Below are positions 1 to 6,351 of a stretch of 11,867 nt of DNA, piece by piece (the first letter of the stretch is position 1; each line of letters opens with the position of its first letter). The position numbers were made by a program, and so were the translations under genes. The notes under the pieces were generated by a model. The model was not told the DNA's origin. It searched no databases and saw only the letters and a list, made by a program, of their open reading frames with translations. Origin of the DNA: Candidatus Saccharimonadales bacterium (GTDB lineage Bacteria > Patescibacteriota > Saccharimonadia > Saccharimonadales > Saccharimonadaceae); assembly GCA_030151825.1 (NCBI GenBank), contig JASLCP010000071.1:1-11867 (forward strand), in the 5' to 3' direction.

Positions 1-67
1 AGTACAGCGGTTAGTATATCGGTCTCCAAAACCGACGACCTAGGTTCGATTCCTAGTACCCCTGCCA
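1..67 (+). tRNA. tRNA-Trp (anticodon CCA), 5' end outside the window
   Basis: The cloverleaf can be folded by eye. The D stem is GTAC/GTAT, and the anticodon stem TCGGT/ACCGA encloses the loop CTCCAAA with anticodon CCA. The T arm is CCTAG with loop TTCGATT, followed by the acceptor 3' strand TACCCCT, discriminator G and an encoded CCA tail at 65-67. The window begins at about tRNA position 9, so the first eight bases are missing. A CCA anticodon reads UGG only, which bears on the in-frame UGA in the next gene. Confidence 0.95.
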
Positions 68-105
68 TGAAAATTGTCAGACCTACCTGGTCTGACAATT
101 TTCAT
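67..105 (+). terminator. Perfect 17-bp hairpin just after tRNA-Trp, probable terminator
   Basis: Arm 67-83 is perfectly complementary to 89-105 with a 5-base loop (TACCT). The stem has a GC-richer tip (CAGACC/GGTCTG) and an AAAATT/AATTTT base, so the 3' arm supplies a U-tract (TTTTCATTT). It starts at the last base of the tRNA CCA, as expected for an intrinsic terminator of a tRNA transcript. The symmetry means it could also act on the opposite strand. Confidence 0.8.
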
Positions 106-278
106 TTCTATAAACTGTGATACGAAACTCTGCTTTTGCACAGTAAAAGAAGGTGGGTTCGGCAAAGTGCAGCACAGAAAAATTAGCTTGTTCATTTTTC
201 AAGTAAACAGAGGAGCGAAACGATATCCCAGAATCGCATGACATTACCGAGCAACAACACGAGTAGCTGCAGGTATAG

Positions 279-284
279 TACAAT
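279..284 (+). promoter_or_regulatory. Possible -10 element upstream of the MMPL gene
   Basis: TACAAT differs from TATAAT at one base and lies 34 bp before the chosen start of the exporter gene. TATAGT overlaps it at 274-279. I found no convincing -35 at the right distance. The rest of the 106-299 gap holds nothing I recognise. Confidence 0.3.
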
Positions 285-317
285 GAAATAAGTAACTATA
301 TGAGGGAAATGAGAGCC

Positions 318-749
318 ATGAAAAATATTGTGAACATGTTCCAAAACCATCCATGGCTACGCAGGGTGATTCCCGTCGTCGTTATCATTGGCTGGCTTGC
401 CGTTGCCGGAATCGGCGGCCCGACGTTTGGCAAGATTAGTGATATCGAAAGTAACGATCAGTCGACTTTTTTGCCGTCGAGTGCCGAATCAACAAAGGTG
501 GCGACGATTCAAAAAGAATTTCGAAAAAGTGATACGATTCCGGCAATTGTTGTAATTGCGTCGGATAGTACGTTATCGAATGATGCGCTGCGGTACATCG
601 CACAGGTAAAGGATAAACTTGCGGCGGTTGATGGCGTTGCATCGGCACAAAAGATTGCCGGGCCGATCCCGTCACAAGATAAAAAGGCTGTTGAACTAAT
701 TGTACCTGTACGATCATCAGCTGAAGTGGATACGGTCGTTGATGATTGA
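318..749 (+). CDS. N-terminal fragment of the interrupted MMPL exporter
   Basis: This is the part translated if the UGA at 747-749 terminates: 143 residues with one membrane helix (RVIPVVVIIGWLAVAGIGG region) and most of the first extracytoplasmic domain, ending VDTVVDD. It lacks all transport-motif helices and would not be expected to work alone. Confidence 0.6.
   Translation: MKNIVNMFQNHPWLRRVIPVVVIIGWLAVAGIGGPTFGKISDIESNDQSTFLPSSAESTKVATIQKEFRKSDTIPAIVVIASDSTLSNDALRYIAQVKDKLAAVDGVASAQKIAGPIPSQDKKAVELIVPVRSSAEVDTVVDD
747..749 (+). other. In-frame UGA codon inside the MMPL exporter gene
   Basis: The codons run GTC GTT GAT GAT TGA CAG CAA GTG CTT, with family-like protein sequence in the same frame on both sides. 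The internal repeat of MMPL proteins gives a guess at the lost residue: VDD*QQVL in the first half lines up with VVNLRQAL in the second, placing Leu at the stop. TTA to TGA is one substitution; CGA (Arg) or TGG (Trp) are also one step away. The base after the UGA is C, known from E. coli work as a weak termination context. Confidence 0.9.
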
Positions 750-755
750 CAGCAA

Positions 756-2429
756 GTGCTTGATAAAAACATAACGGCTCCCCTTGCGGCATATGTGACC
801 GGGCCGGCAGGGTTATTGTCTGCGTTGGTTACGGCATTTGGTGGGATTGACGGGATATTACTACTGGTAGCGCTTGGTGCTGTGTTTGTTATACTTCTGG
901 TTGTCTACCGCTCGGTGTTGCTGCCGATTATTGTATTAGTGCTTGATATCATTGCTCTTTCTGGGGCAATTCTTGCGGTTTATTACCTTGCCAAGTCTGG
1001 TGCGATTGCCTTGAATGGTCAGGCGCAGGGTATCCTGTCTATTTTGGTGATTGGTGCGAGTACCGATTATTCACTCCTTCTCATTGCGCGCTATCGTGAA
1101 AGCCTACAAGAGTTTGAAAATACCTGGCAGGCGCTGTTTCATGCGGTCAAAAACTCAATCGAGCCGATCGCTGCCTCGGCTGCAACAGTGATTTTAGCCC
1201 TTCTCTGTCTGTTATTTTCTGACCTGCGATCCAACCAAGCGCTGGGGCCAGTCGCTGCCATTGGAATCATCTTTGCGTTTTTGACGAGTATGACGCTGTT
1301 GCCGGCACTCTTAGGCCTCTGTGGGCGAACGGCATTTTGGCCAAAACGTCCGCAATATATGCGACGAACGACGACAAGGAAAGCATCAACCTCGGATGGC
1401 TTTTGGCCGAGTATCGCTGGGTTCGTTGGGCGTTCTCCGCGAACTATTTGGATAACAAGTACCGTCATGTTGATGATTGGTGTGTTTGGGCTATTACAAC
1501 TGAACGCAAGTGGCGTGTCGAATGCCGATACGATTCTGACGAAGTCAAAAGCAGTCGATGGTCAAAAAGTCCTGGCTACCCACTTCCCTGCTGGTTCTGG
1601 AACGCCGGTCGTTATCGTTGCGCCGCAGCAGGCTGGTGACGAGGTACTTGCACAGACAAAGCGACAAGTGGGTGTAGAATCAGCGGCGTATGCCACTGAA
1701 GGGAATCCGCTTAGTGGCGCTAAACGGATCGTAAAAAACGATACGGTGCTTATTAATGCCACGCTGACAGATGATCCAAGCTCACAGGCTGCCGAGAATG
1801 CCGTTGTTAATCTTCGGCAGGCACTTCGCAAAGTCAATGCGTCGGTGCTGGTTGGTGGCCAGACGGCGACGATGCTTGATACTAATGCAACAGCGACGGC
1901 AGACCTATATAAAATCATTCCGATTGTCTTGGGAGTCGTTCTGGTGATTTTGGCGTTACTGCTTCGTGCTATTGTCGCACCAATTCTGTTGATGTTAAGC
2001 GTCATGGTTAGTTTTGCGGCGACGCTAGGGATATCGGCGCTCGTCTTTAATCATATTTTCCAGTTTCCTGGTGCTGATCCAGCTGTGCCGCTGTTTGGGT
2101 TTATATTTTTGGTCGCCCTTGGTATCGACTATAATATCTTTTTGATGAGTCGCGTTCGTGAAGAGGCAAAAAATATTACGACACGTCAAGCCATTTTGAA
2201 AGGACTCGCAGTAACAGGAGGGGTTATTACCAGCGCCGGTATCGTCCTCGCGGCGACATTTGCGGCGCTTGGTGTGATTCCGATATTGTTCTTGGTGCAG
2301 ATTGCTTTTATTGTTGCCGTTGGTGTGCTCATCGATACGATTATCGTTCGATCATTGATTGTGCCGGCGCTTTCGTATGATATTGGCCGTACAATCTGGT
2401 GGCCGTCAGATCTTTCGAAAAAGAAATAA
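756..2429 (+). CDS. C-terminal part of the interrupted MMPL exporter
   Basis: This open frame could begin at GTG 756 (three codons after the UGA). It encodes the end of the first extracytoplasmic domain (VTGPAGLL) and TM2-12, with both Asp-Tyr motifs. I see no Shine-Dalgarno sequence before the GTG, so independent translation would rely on reinitiation. It lacks TM1 and most of the first porter domain, so a working transporter would need both pieces or readthrough. Confidence 0.6.
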   Translation: MLDKNITAPLAAYVTGPAGLLSALVTAFGGIDGILLLVALGAVFVILLVVYRSVLLPIIVLVLDIIALSGAILAVYYLAKSGAIALNGQAQGILSILVIGASTDYSLLLIARYRESLQEFENTWQALFHAVKNSIEPIAASAATVILALLCLLFSDLRSNQALGPVAAIGIIFAFLTSMTLLPALLGLCGRTAFWPKRPQYMRRTTTRKASTSDGFWPSIAGFVGRSPRTIWITSTVMLMIGVFGLLQLNASGVSNADTILTKSKAVDGQKVLATHFPAGSGTPVVIVAPQQAGDEVLAQTKRQVGVESAAYATEGNPLSGAKRIVKNDTVLINATLTDDPSSQAAENAVVNLRQALRKVNASVLVGGQTATMLDTNATATADLYKIIPIVLGVVLVILALLLRAIVAPILLMLSVMVSFAATLGISALVFNHIFQFPGADPAVPLFGFIFLVALGIDYNIFLMSRVREEAKNITTRQAILKGLAVTGGVITSAGIVLAATFAALGVIPILFLVQIAFIVAVGVLIDTIIVRSLIVPALSYDIGRTIWWPSDLSKKK

Positions 2430-2445
2430 TGGTTATGAAAGGTCT
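2408..2445. terminator. Possible hairpin spanning the convergent MMPL and kinase stops
   Basis: AGATCTTTC (2408-2416) pairs with GAAAGGTCT (2437-2445), with one U-G pair in the + transcript. The 20-base loop holds both stop codons. On the minus strand an oligo-T stretch (TTTCTTTTTC) follows the kinase stop. This is the only terminator-like structure between the two convergent genes, and it is weak. Confidence 0.3.
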
Positions 2446-4409
2446 TCGCTATTTGCTACCGGCAGTGTAAAGTGAAATGTCGTACCTTCGCCATGGGTTG
2501 ACTCGAACCATAGGCGGCCGCCCATCGCTTCAATAAACTGTTTGGTGATGTACATACCAAGACCGGTGCCTGGCACGCCGCGGCGATCGGCATTTTCGAC
2601 ACGGAAGAACTTTTGGAACATTTGGGATTTTTGGTCAGCTGGGATACCGAGGCCGGTATCGGCAACGCTAATTTCGACGATACTTCCCTGTACTGCGCAC
2701 GATATGGTCACTGATCCATTTGGCTGATTGTATTTTATTGCGTTGGAAATAAAGTTAGTGAGAATGATGTCGAGCTTTGATGGGTCGGCAATAACATCGG
2801 GTAAATCGTCGGAAAGCTCAGTGCGGATGGCAATATTGGCGCCATCGGCCGTTATTTGTTGAAGTTTTACCATTTCGGTAATAGCATTTTTGAGGTCGAG
2901 CGGTGTCAAATTAAACTGCGCGCGTCCCGATTCGATACGCGCGGTATCAAGAAGTTCATTTACAAGATCACGCAAGCGGATAGTACCACGATATGCTTCG
3001 CCGGCAAGCTTTCGCGCCGTGTCGTCAACCTGACCCATGCCGTCGTCAAGTAGCATCGATAAATTACCAATGACCGCAGTAATTGGTGCTTTAATTTCGT
3101 GAGTAGCTACACTAATGAACTCTTTGTTCTTTTGGTCGATGGCTTGTTCGGCCTCTTGAATTCGCGATGCCATGTCGTTGAGCGTTATTGCCAGATGGGC
3201 AAACTCTTCGTCGTCCATTAATTCGGGGTTGATGCGATATGCCAAGTTACCGCTCGAAAATGTATGGGCGCTGCCCGAGAGAATCAGGATGCTTTTGATG
3301 GTGCGATTCACAAATAGTGACCCTACCCACAAAAAACTGACGAGCAAAAGACCAATAATAATAACTGCTACGATCTGAGCGTTGATCAGCGAATCGAGCG
3401 CAATAACCGCTGGCGACCCGACGACGACTGACCAGTTACTCTTGCCAATTTGCTCGGCGACCGATAAATAATCGACATTATTGTGGGTGAAGGATACGGC
3501 ACTACCGTCTTTTTTGTCGTGTTCAAATACCTTTTCGTATAATGCTGGATTATCGGTCTTTGGATAGCTGACGCCGTTAGTACTGTTAGCGATGGCAACG
3601 TAACTTTGTTGCTGATCGATAGGAGTGTCTTGCCAGGATGGTGCTAAAAAGTTAGCGTGATCAAGATTATATGCGGCAATGACTGACCCGTTTTCGATAG
3701 GATAGCCGAAGATAAGCTCTCGTTGCTTATTGTTTTCAATAAACTCACCTTCGACCGATTGCTTGAGTGAGCGGCTGGAAATCTTGTCGATGCGCGAAGC
3801 CATCGCCACGTCGACCTGTTTGCTGAGTGCTTGGCTGATAACTGCCCCGCTACTATCGGTGACGACGAGTGCGACGGTTTCCGGAAAAAACTCAACAAAG
3901 GCATCGAGTCGACTGCGAATGATGTCTTGCTCTTGGGAGGTCAGCTCTTTTACTTGATCACCGTAGTCCGTATCAACGGCTTTGGCAAGCGACATGCCAG
4001 TTTGACTTCCAAATGCCAGCTGGACGGCGAAAGGGTGACAACTGTCATCGGGCGCTTCGGTAAAACGAAGGCTTTTTAACAAAAACTGACGACATGTCGC
4101 ATAATGTCTATCGAGCTGCAATCGTTTGTCAGCGTAGGTTTGTTTGATAGTAAATAATTCGGTACCGGTGCTACGAAGGACTGTTTGTCGGAGTGAAAAC
4201 TCTCGTTCGAGCTTGGCGGCAGTCGTCACCGAGGCACGCCTCAGTGAATCAACCGCGCTGCTTCGCGCCATACCGTCAAGCTGCCAAAATCCGGCAAGCC
4301 CCAATACGAGTAGGAGTAAAAATGGCGGTGCTAACACACGAAATAACAAACGGCTCTTAAGACTATTCTTGCGAATCTTTTGTACTTTCTCGCGTAATCT
4401 CCACTTCAT
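2433..4409 (-). CDS. Membrane sensor histidine kinase with Cache-like extracytoplasmic domain
   Basis: A 658-residue two-component sensor that should autophosphorylate on His and pass the phosphate to a response regulator not found in this window. TM1 is at about 21-43. A ~300-residue extracytoplasmic region follows, resembling a double-Cache sensor (LSVAEQIGKSNWSVVVGSP near its end) and containing Cys106 and Cys124. TM2 is at about 342-367 and a HAMP segment to about 420. The HisKA H-box is VATHEIKAP with His437. The HATPase part shows N-box FISNAIKY (Asn556), G1 DTGLGIP (584-590), F-box MFQKFFR and G2 GTGLGMY (614-620). All catalytic motifs look intact. AGGA at 4420-4423, inside the end of the upstream gene, supports the start. 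The stop codons of the upstream gene and this start are 5 bp apart, suggesting one transcript. The signal sensed is unknown; Cache domains often bind small metabolites. Confidence 0.93.
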   Translation of the reverse strand: MKWRLREKVQKIRKNSLKSRLLFRVLAPPFLLLLVLGLAGFWQLDGMARSSAVDSLRRASVTTAAKLEREFSLRQTVLRSTGTELFTIKQTYADKRLQLDRHYATCRQFLLKSLRFTEAPDDSCHPFAVQLAFGSQTGMSLAKAVDTDYGDQVKELTSQEQDIIRSRLDAFVEFFPETVALVVTDSSGAVISQALSKQVDVAMASRIDKISSRSLKQSVEGEFIENNKQRELIFGYPIENGSVIAAYNLDHANFLAPSWQDTPIDQQQSYVAIANSTNGVSYPKTDNPALYEKVFEHDKKDGSAVSFTHNNVDYLSVAEQIGKSNWSVVVGSPAVIALDSLINAQIVAVIIIGLLLVSFLWVGSLFVNRTIKSILILSGSAHTFSSGNLAYRINPELMDDEEFAHLAITLNDMASRIQEAEQAIDQKNKEFISVATHEIKAPITAVIGNLSMLLDDGMGQVDDTARKLAGEAYRGTIRLRDLVNELLDTARIESGRAQFNLTPLDLKNAITEMVKLQQITADGANIAIRTELSDDLPDVIADPSKLDIILTNFISNAIKYNQPNGSVTISCAVQGSIVEISVADTGLGIPADQKSQMFQKFFRVENADRRGVPGTGLGMYITKQFIEAMGGRLWFESTHGEGTTFHFTLPVANSEDLS

Positions 4410-4414
4410 CGCTA

Positions 4415-5140
4415 TTAAGTCCTAAACTGATACGTTGTGTTTGCTTGGTTTGGTGAAGTGATGCGTAACTTGACCCAGCCGGATGTCACATTTGTCCAGG
4501 TATGTGTGACTTGTATCGACGATGTTCCGGTGGCGACAGTGCGTGTTTCGGTATTCCCTATCGTACCATCGCTACGCTCCCAGCGATATTGGATGGTGCC
4601 TGGGCCATCAGTCGCCTTGATGGTTCCGGTAAAAGTGACATTGGTCGAACATAAAAGAAGAAGGCACGTTTGTTTGGCGGTATGGGTAATGGAAATGATC
4701 GATGTAGTGAATTTATTACTCTGGACCGGTGGCGGTGTTGAGTCGGTAGGGGGTGGCGCGGTCGGTGATGTTGGAGTTGTTGGCGTTGATGTGCCACCCG
4801 ATGATTTTGCCGGCTCTTTGACCGAAGGAGCATTATTCCCAGTCGATGATGTCGTACCGCTACTTTCGCCGGATGGAGATGTATCTGGTGCTTTGGTGTC
4901 AGTTGTGACATCGTCACCGCTGGTATCGATGGCGGGTTGGAGTGCTTTATCTTGACTGATCAGCTTTTCGCCTTCCGATGAAATCAACGGATTAGCACGA
5001 GTGAGCTCGGTGACTTGTGATAACGTATATTGGTGCGACAAAATTAAGCCAACAACCAGCGCAATCAGCGCGATCGTTGCGCTCAATGGAATACGATAAT
5101 CTCGCAATAATTTTCGAAGATGAAGTATGAACGTTATCAT
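4415..5140 (-). CDS. Membrane-anchored surface protein with Ser/Thr/Pro stalk and Ig/PKD-like domain
   Basis: I do not recognise this 241-residue protein as a named family. It has a short positively charged N-terminus, one hydrophobic helix at about 18-35 (signal anchor, no cleavage motif seen), and a low-complexity Ser/Thr/Pro/Gly linker at about 72-140 (TPTTPTSPTAPPPTDSTPPP). The ~100-residue C-terminal domain is rich in beta-prone sequence (TIQYRWERSDG, IQVTHTW, WVKLRITSP), in the manner of a PKD or Ig-like fold. Cys159 and Cys164 sit close together (TCLLLLC) and might form a small disulfide loop. The layout suggests an extracytoplasmic domain held off the membrane by a stalk. Its position 5 bp before the histidine kinase makes an accessory-sensor or surface-binding role possible, but that is inference. 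No clear Shine-Dalgarno precedes the ATG. Confidence 0.8.
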   Translation of the reverse strand: MITFILHLRKLLRDYRIPLSATIALIALVVGLILSHQYTLSQVTELTRANPLISSEGEKLISQDKALQPAIDTSGDDVTTDTKAPDTSPSGESSGTTSSTGNNAPSVKEPAKSSGGTSTPTTPTSPTAPPPTDSTPPPVQSNKFTTSIISITHTAKQTCLLLLCSTNVTFTGTIKATDGPGTIQYRWERSDGTIGNTETRTVATGTSSIQVTHTWTNVTSGWVKLRITSPNQANTTYQFRT

Positions 5141-5146
5141 AACTAT

Positions 5147-5152
5147 ATATAA
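5147..5152 (-). promoter_or_regulatory. Possible -10 element giving a leaderless start for the surface-protein gene
   Basis: On the minus strand TTATAT is followed by six bases and then the ATG, so transcription would begin at about the A of the start codon. This fits the lack of a ribosome binding site. No convincing -35 was found, and the AT-rich run allows other registers (CATTAT, TATATA). The 5141-5245 gap holds nothing else I can name. Confidence 0.3.
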
Positions 5153-5245
5153 TGTCTGTTTCTTTTCCCAGCAGCGCTCACTGCCTCGCGATTATGCGGC
5201 TACCCCCATACTGTATCATAGACACAAGCGGTTTTCTAGGACGAA

Positions 5246-6196
5246 TCACTTTTTGAGGCGAACGGCGCGTTTGAAACGCTTGTCAGCCTCGGCATCAGCA
5301 AATCGAGCGATCGGCTCGTATATAAGAAGTTTGTTTGCCTTGCGTTTGCCAGCATCGATCTCTTTGAGGGCGTTGACGAAGTACTTTTCGATCAGCCACT
5401 CGCGACCTGGCGCTGTCTGTCCGACAATGGTAATGCGCCACATATCCTCGCCCCAGCGCTCAGCGTATTTGACTCGCAGTGGTCGTGCAAGCATTGTTGG
5501 GCCAGTTGGCATGGCTTTAATGATCTTGTCGATGGCCTCTTCGGCGGCAATACGGTCACGCACGAACACATCGACCGCCTCCGTACGCAGAGCCCGAGGG
5601 GTGACTTGGACAGCTTGAATTTGTTGGTTATGAATCCATACGATCTCTCCGCTCAGACTACGCAACTTGGTTGATCGAAGTGTCATGCGCTCGACTACCC
5701 CAGTGACGTCCATAAATGGTTCGATTTTGACGTAATCACCAATCGTAAACCATCGTTCGATAATCATTGTCGCACCAGCTGTGATATCTCGTAGTAGCAT
5801 ACCGAGCGTTTGGCCAGCAAAGACGATAAAGAAGGCACTCGCACCGATGGCTGCCGCTCCTGATCCACCGAGATTCGCACTGCCGACCGGTGCGATGACT
5901 CGCCATGCCACATACGCAACGACCGCAACCGCAATGCTGCGCACAATGGCGATAGTGATACTTAAATAGGTCTCGACCTGGCGATACATGAGGATTCGCT
6001 CGTCGCGCGTTTCTGCCTCGCCACGAGTCGCAACCAGTTGAGCGATTTTGATAATCCCTTTGGACAAAAACCGGCTCAGCCAGATGGCAACGAGAATTGA
6101 GATAATAAGGAGAAGGATAGACCGATAGGCATTTGGTTCGGCAAAGAATTCATTTATTTCGCGAATTGCAATCGTAAAGGTTTGGTTGTTTATCAC
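5246..6196 (-). CDS. MscS-family small-conductance mechanosensitive channel
   Basis: A 316-residue inner-membrane channel that opens under membrane tension to release solutes during hypo-osmotic shock. TM1 is at about 24-46, TM2 at about 78-100, and the Gly/Ala-rich pore helix TM3 at about 108-142 (GASAFFIVFAGQTLGMLLRD). The MscS beta-domain follows directly (IIERWFTIGDYVKIEPFMDV, TGVVERMTLRSTKLRSLSGE, IVWIHNQQI), then an alpha/beta C-terminal domain and a Lys/Arg-rich tail. Length is close to the compact MscS type. The start is GTG at 6194-6196 with a weak AGG five to seven bases upstream; no earlier in-frame alternative looks better. The gene ends with UGA. It is 105 bp upstream of the surface-protein gene on the same strand and divergent from the glucan operon. 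Whether it shares a transcript with the two genes downstream is unclear. Confidence 0.95.
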   Translation of the reverse strand: MINNQTFTIAIREINEFFAEPNAYRSILLLIISILVAIWLSRFLSKGIIKIAQLVATRGEAETRDERILMYRQVETYLSITIAIVRSIAVAVVAYVAWRVIAPVGSANLGGSGAAAIGASAFFIVFAGQTLGMLLRDITAGATMIIERWFTIGDYVKIEPFMDVTGVVERMTLRSTKLRSLSGEIVWIHNQQIQAVQVTPRALRTEAVDVFVRDRIAAEEAIDKIIKAMPTGPTMLARPLRVKYAERWGEDMWRITIVGQTAPGREWLIEKYFVNALKEIDAGKRKANKLLIYEPIARFADAEADKRFKRAVRLKK

Positions 6197-6234
6197 GAGT
6201 ACCTATTGTACGATATTTTCGACAAAAAATCTAT

Positions 6235-6257
6235 GCGTTTTCAGCCTTGAAAAACGC
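6235..6257. repeat. Inverted repeat overlapping the -35 of the glucan operon, possible operator
   Basis: GCGTTTTCA (6235-6243) and TGAAAAACGC (6248-6257) are inverted copies around GCCT, matching at nine positions with one extra A in the right arm. The right half covers most of the -35 hexamer (6247-6252), the usual place for a repressor site. The binding protein is unknown and chance is possible in AT-rich DNA. Confidence 0.4.
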
Positions 6258-6275
6258 TTATGATAGGGCTATAAT
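6247..6275 (+). promoter_or_regulatory. Sigma-70-type promoter of the GT4-GH57-GH15 operon
   Basis: TTGAAA (6247-6252) is the -35 with one mismatch to consensus, followed by a 17-bp spacer and a perfect TATAAT (6270-6275). Transcription should begin near 6282, leaving a leader of about 70 nt before the ATG at 6352. This is the best promoter in the window and points only toward the glucan operon. Confidence 0.85.
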
Positions 6276-6351
6276 TTATGACAAGATGCTTAAGGTAGAA
6301 GGGGCAACGGAACAAAGCGTTTGAATTTTGATGCTGTTCTAAGAAAGAAAC

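Larger units (their letters stand above)
318..2429 (+). pseudogene. MMPL/RND-family 12-TM exporter interrupted by one in-frame UGA
   Basis: Read through codon 144 (UGA), this frame gives a 703-residue protein of the size and layout of MMPL/YdfJ-type exporters, which use the proton gradient to move lipids, drugs or other hydrophobic molecules out of the membrane. TM1 is at about 15-35, followed by a first extracytoplasmic domain to about 165. Then come TM2-6 with GASTDYSLLLIARYRE (246-261), the family's Asp-Tyr motif. A FWPKRP loop follows near 340, then TM7 near 378-395, a second extracytoplasmic domain, and TM8-12 with ALGIDYNIFLMSRVREE (600-616). The start at 318 is chosen because AGGGA (303-307) lies 10 bases upstream; ATGs at 300 and 309 are in frame but less well placed. 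No other lesion is visible. Without readthrough the N-terminal product has only one TM helix. The substrate is unknown. Family assignment is secure; its status as a broken gene is less so. Confidence 0.85.

Noticed and set aside
83..283. 66-residue open frame on the minus strand
   Set aside because: It overlaps the tRNA-Trp hairpin, has cysteine-rich, non-protein-like composition and no ribosome binding site.
747..749. Genome-wide recoding of UGA (as Gly or Trp)
   Set aside because: UGA clearly ends the glycosyltransferase at 7570-7572, where reading on would run about 60 codons out of frame into GH57, and it ends MscS at 5246-5248. The tRNA-Trp anticodon is CCA and Trp is UGG throughout.
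1562..2005. 147-residue open frame antisense to the MMPL gene
   Set aside because: It is the shadow of a well-supported membrane protein frame and shows no recognisable domain.
4700..4830. Repeat-rich stretch that might be a tandem array
   Set aside because: It is codon-level low complexity of the Ser/Thr/Pro linker, with no regular repeat unit or spacer pattern.
4437..4955. 172-residue open frame antisense to the surface-protein gene
   Set aside because: Its Val/Gly-rich sequence is the complement of the Ser/Thr/Pro linker; the minus-strand frame has an anchor, linker and folded domain in a sensible order.
5127..5618. 163-residue open frame antisense to the end of MscS
   Set aside because: The MscS frame is strongly supported by family motifs; this one has none.
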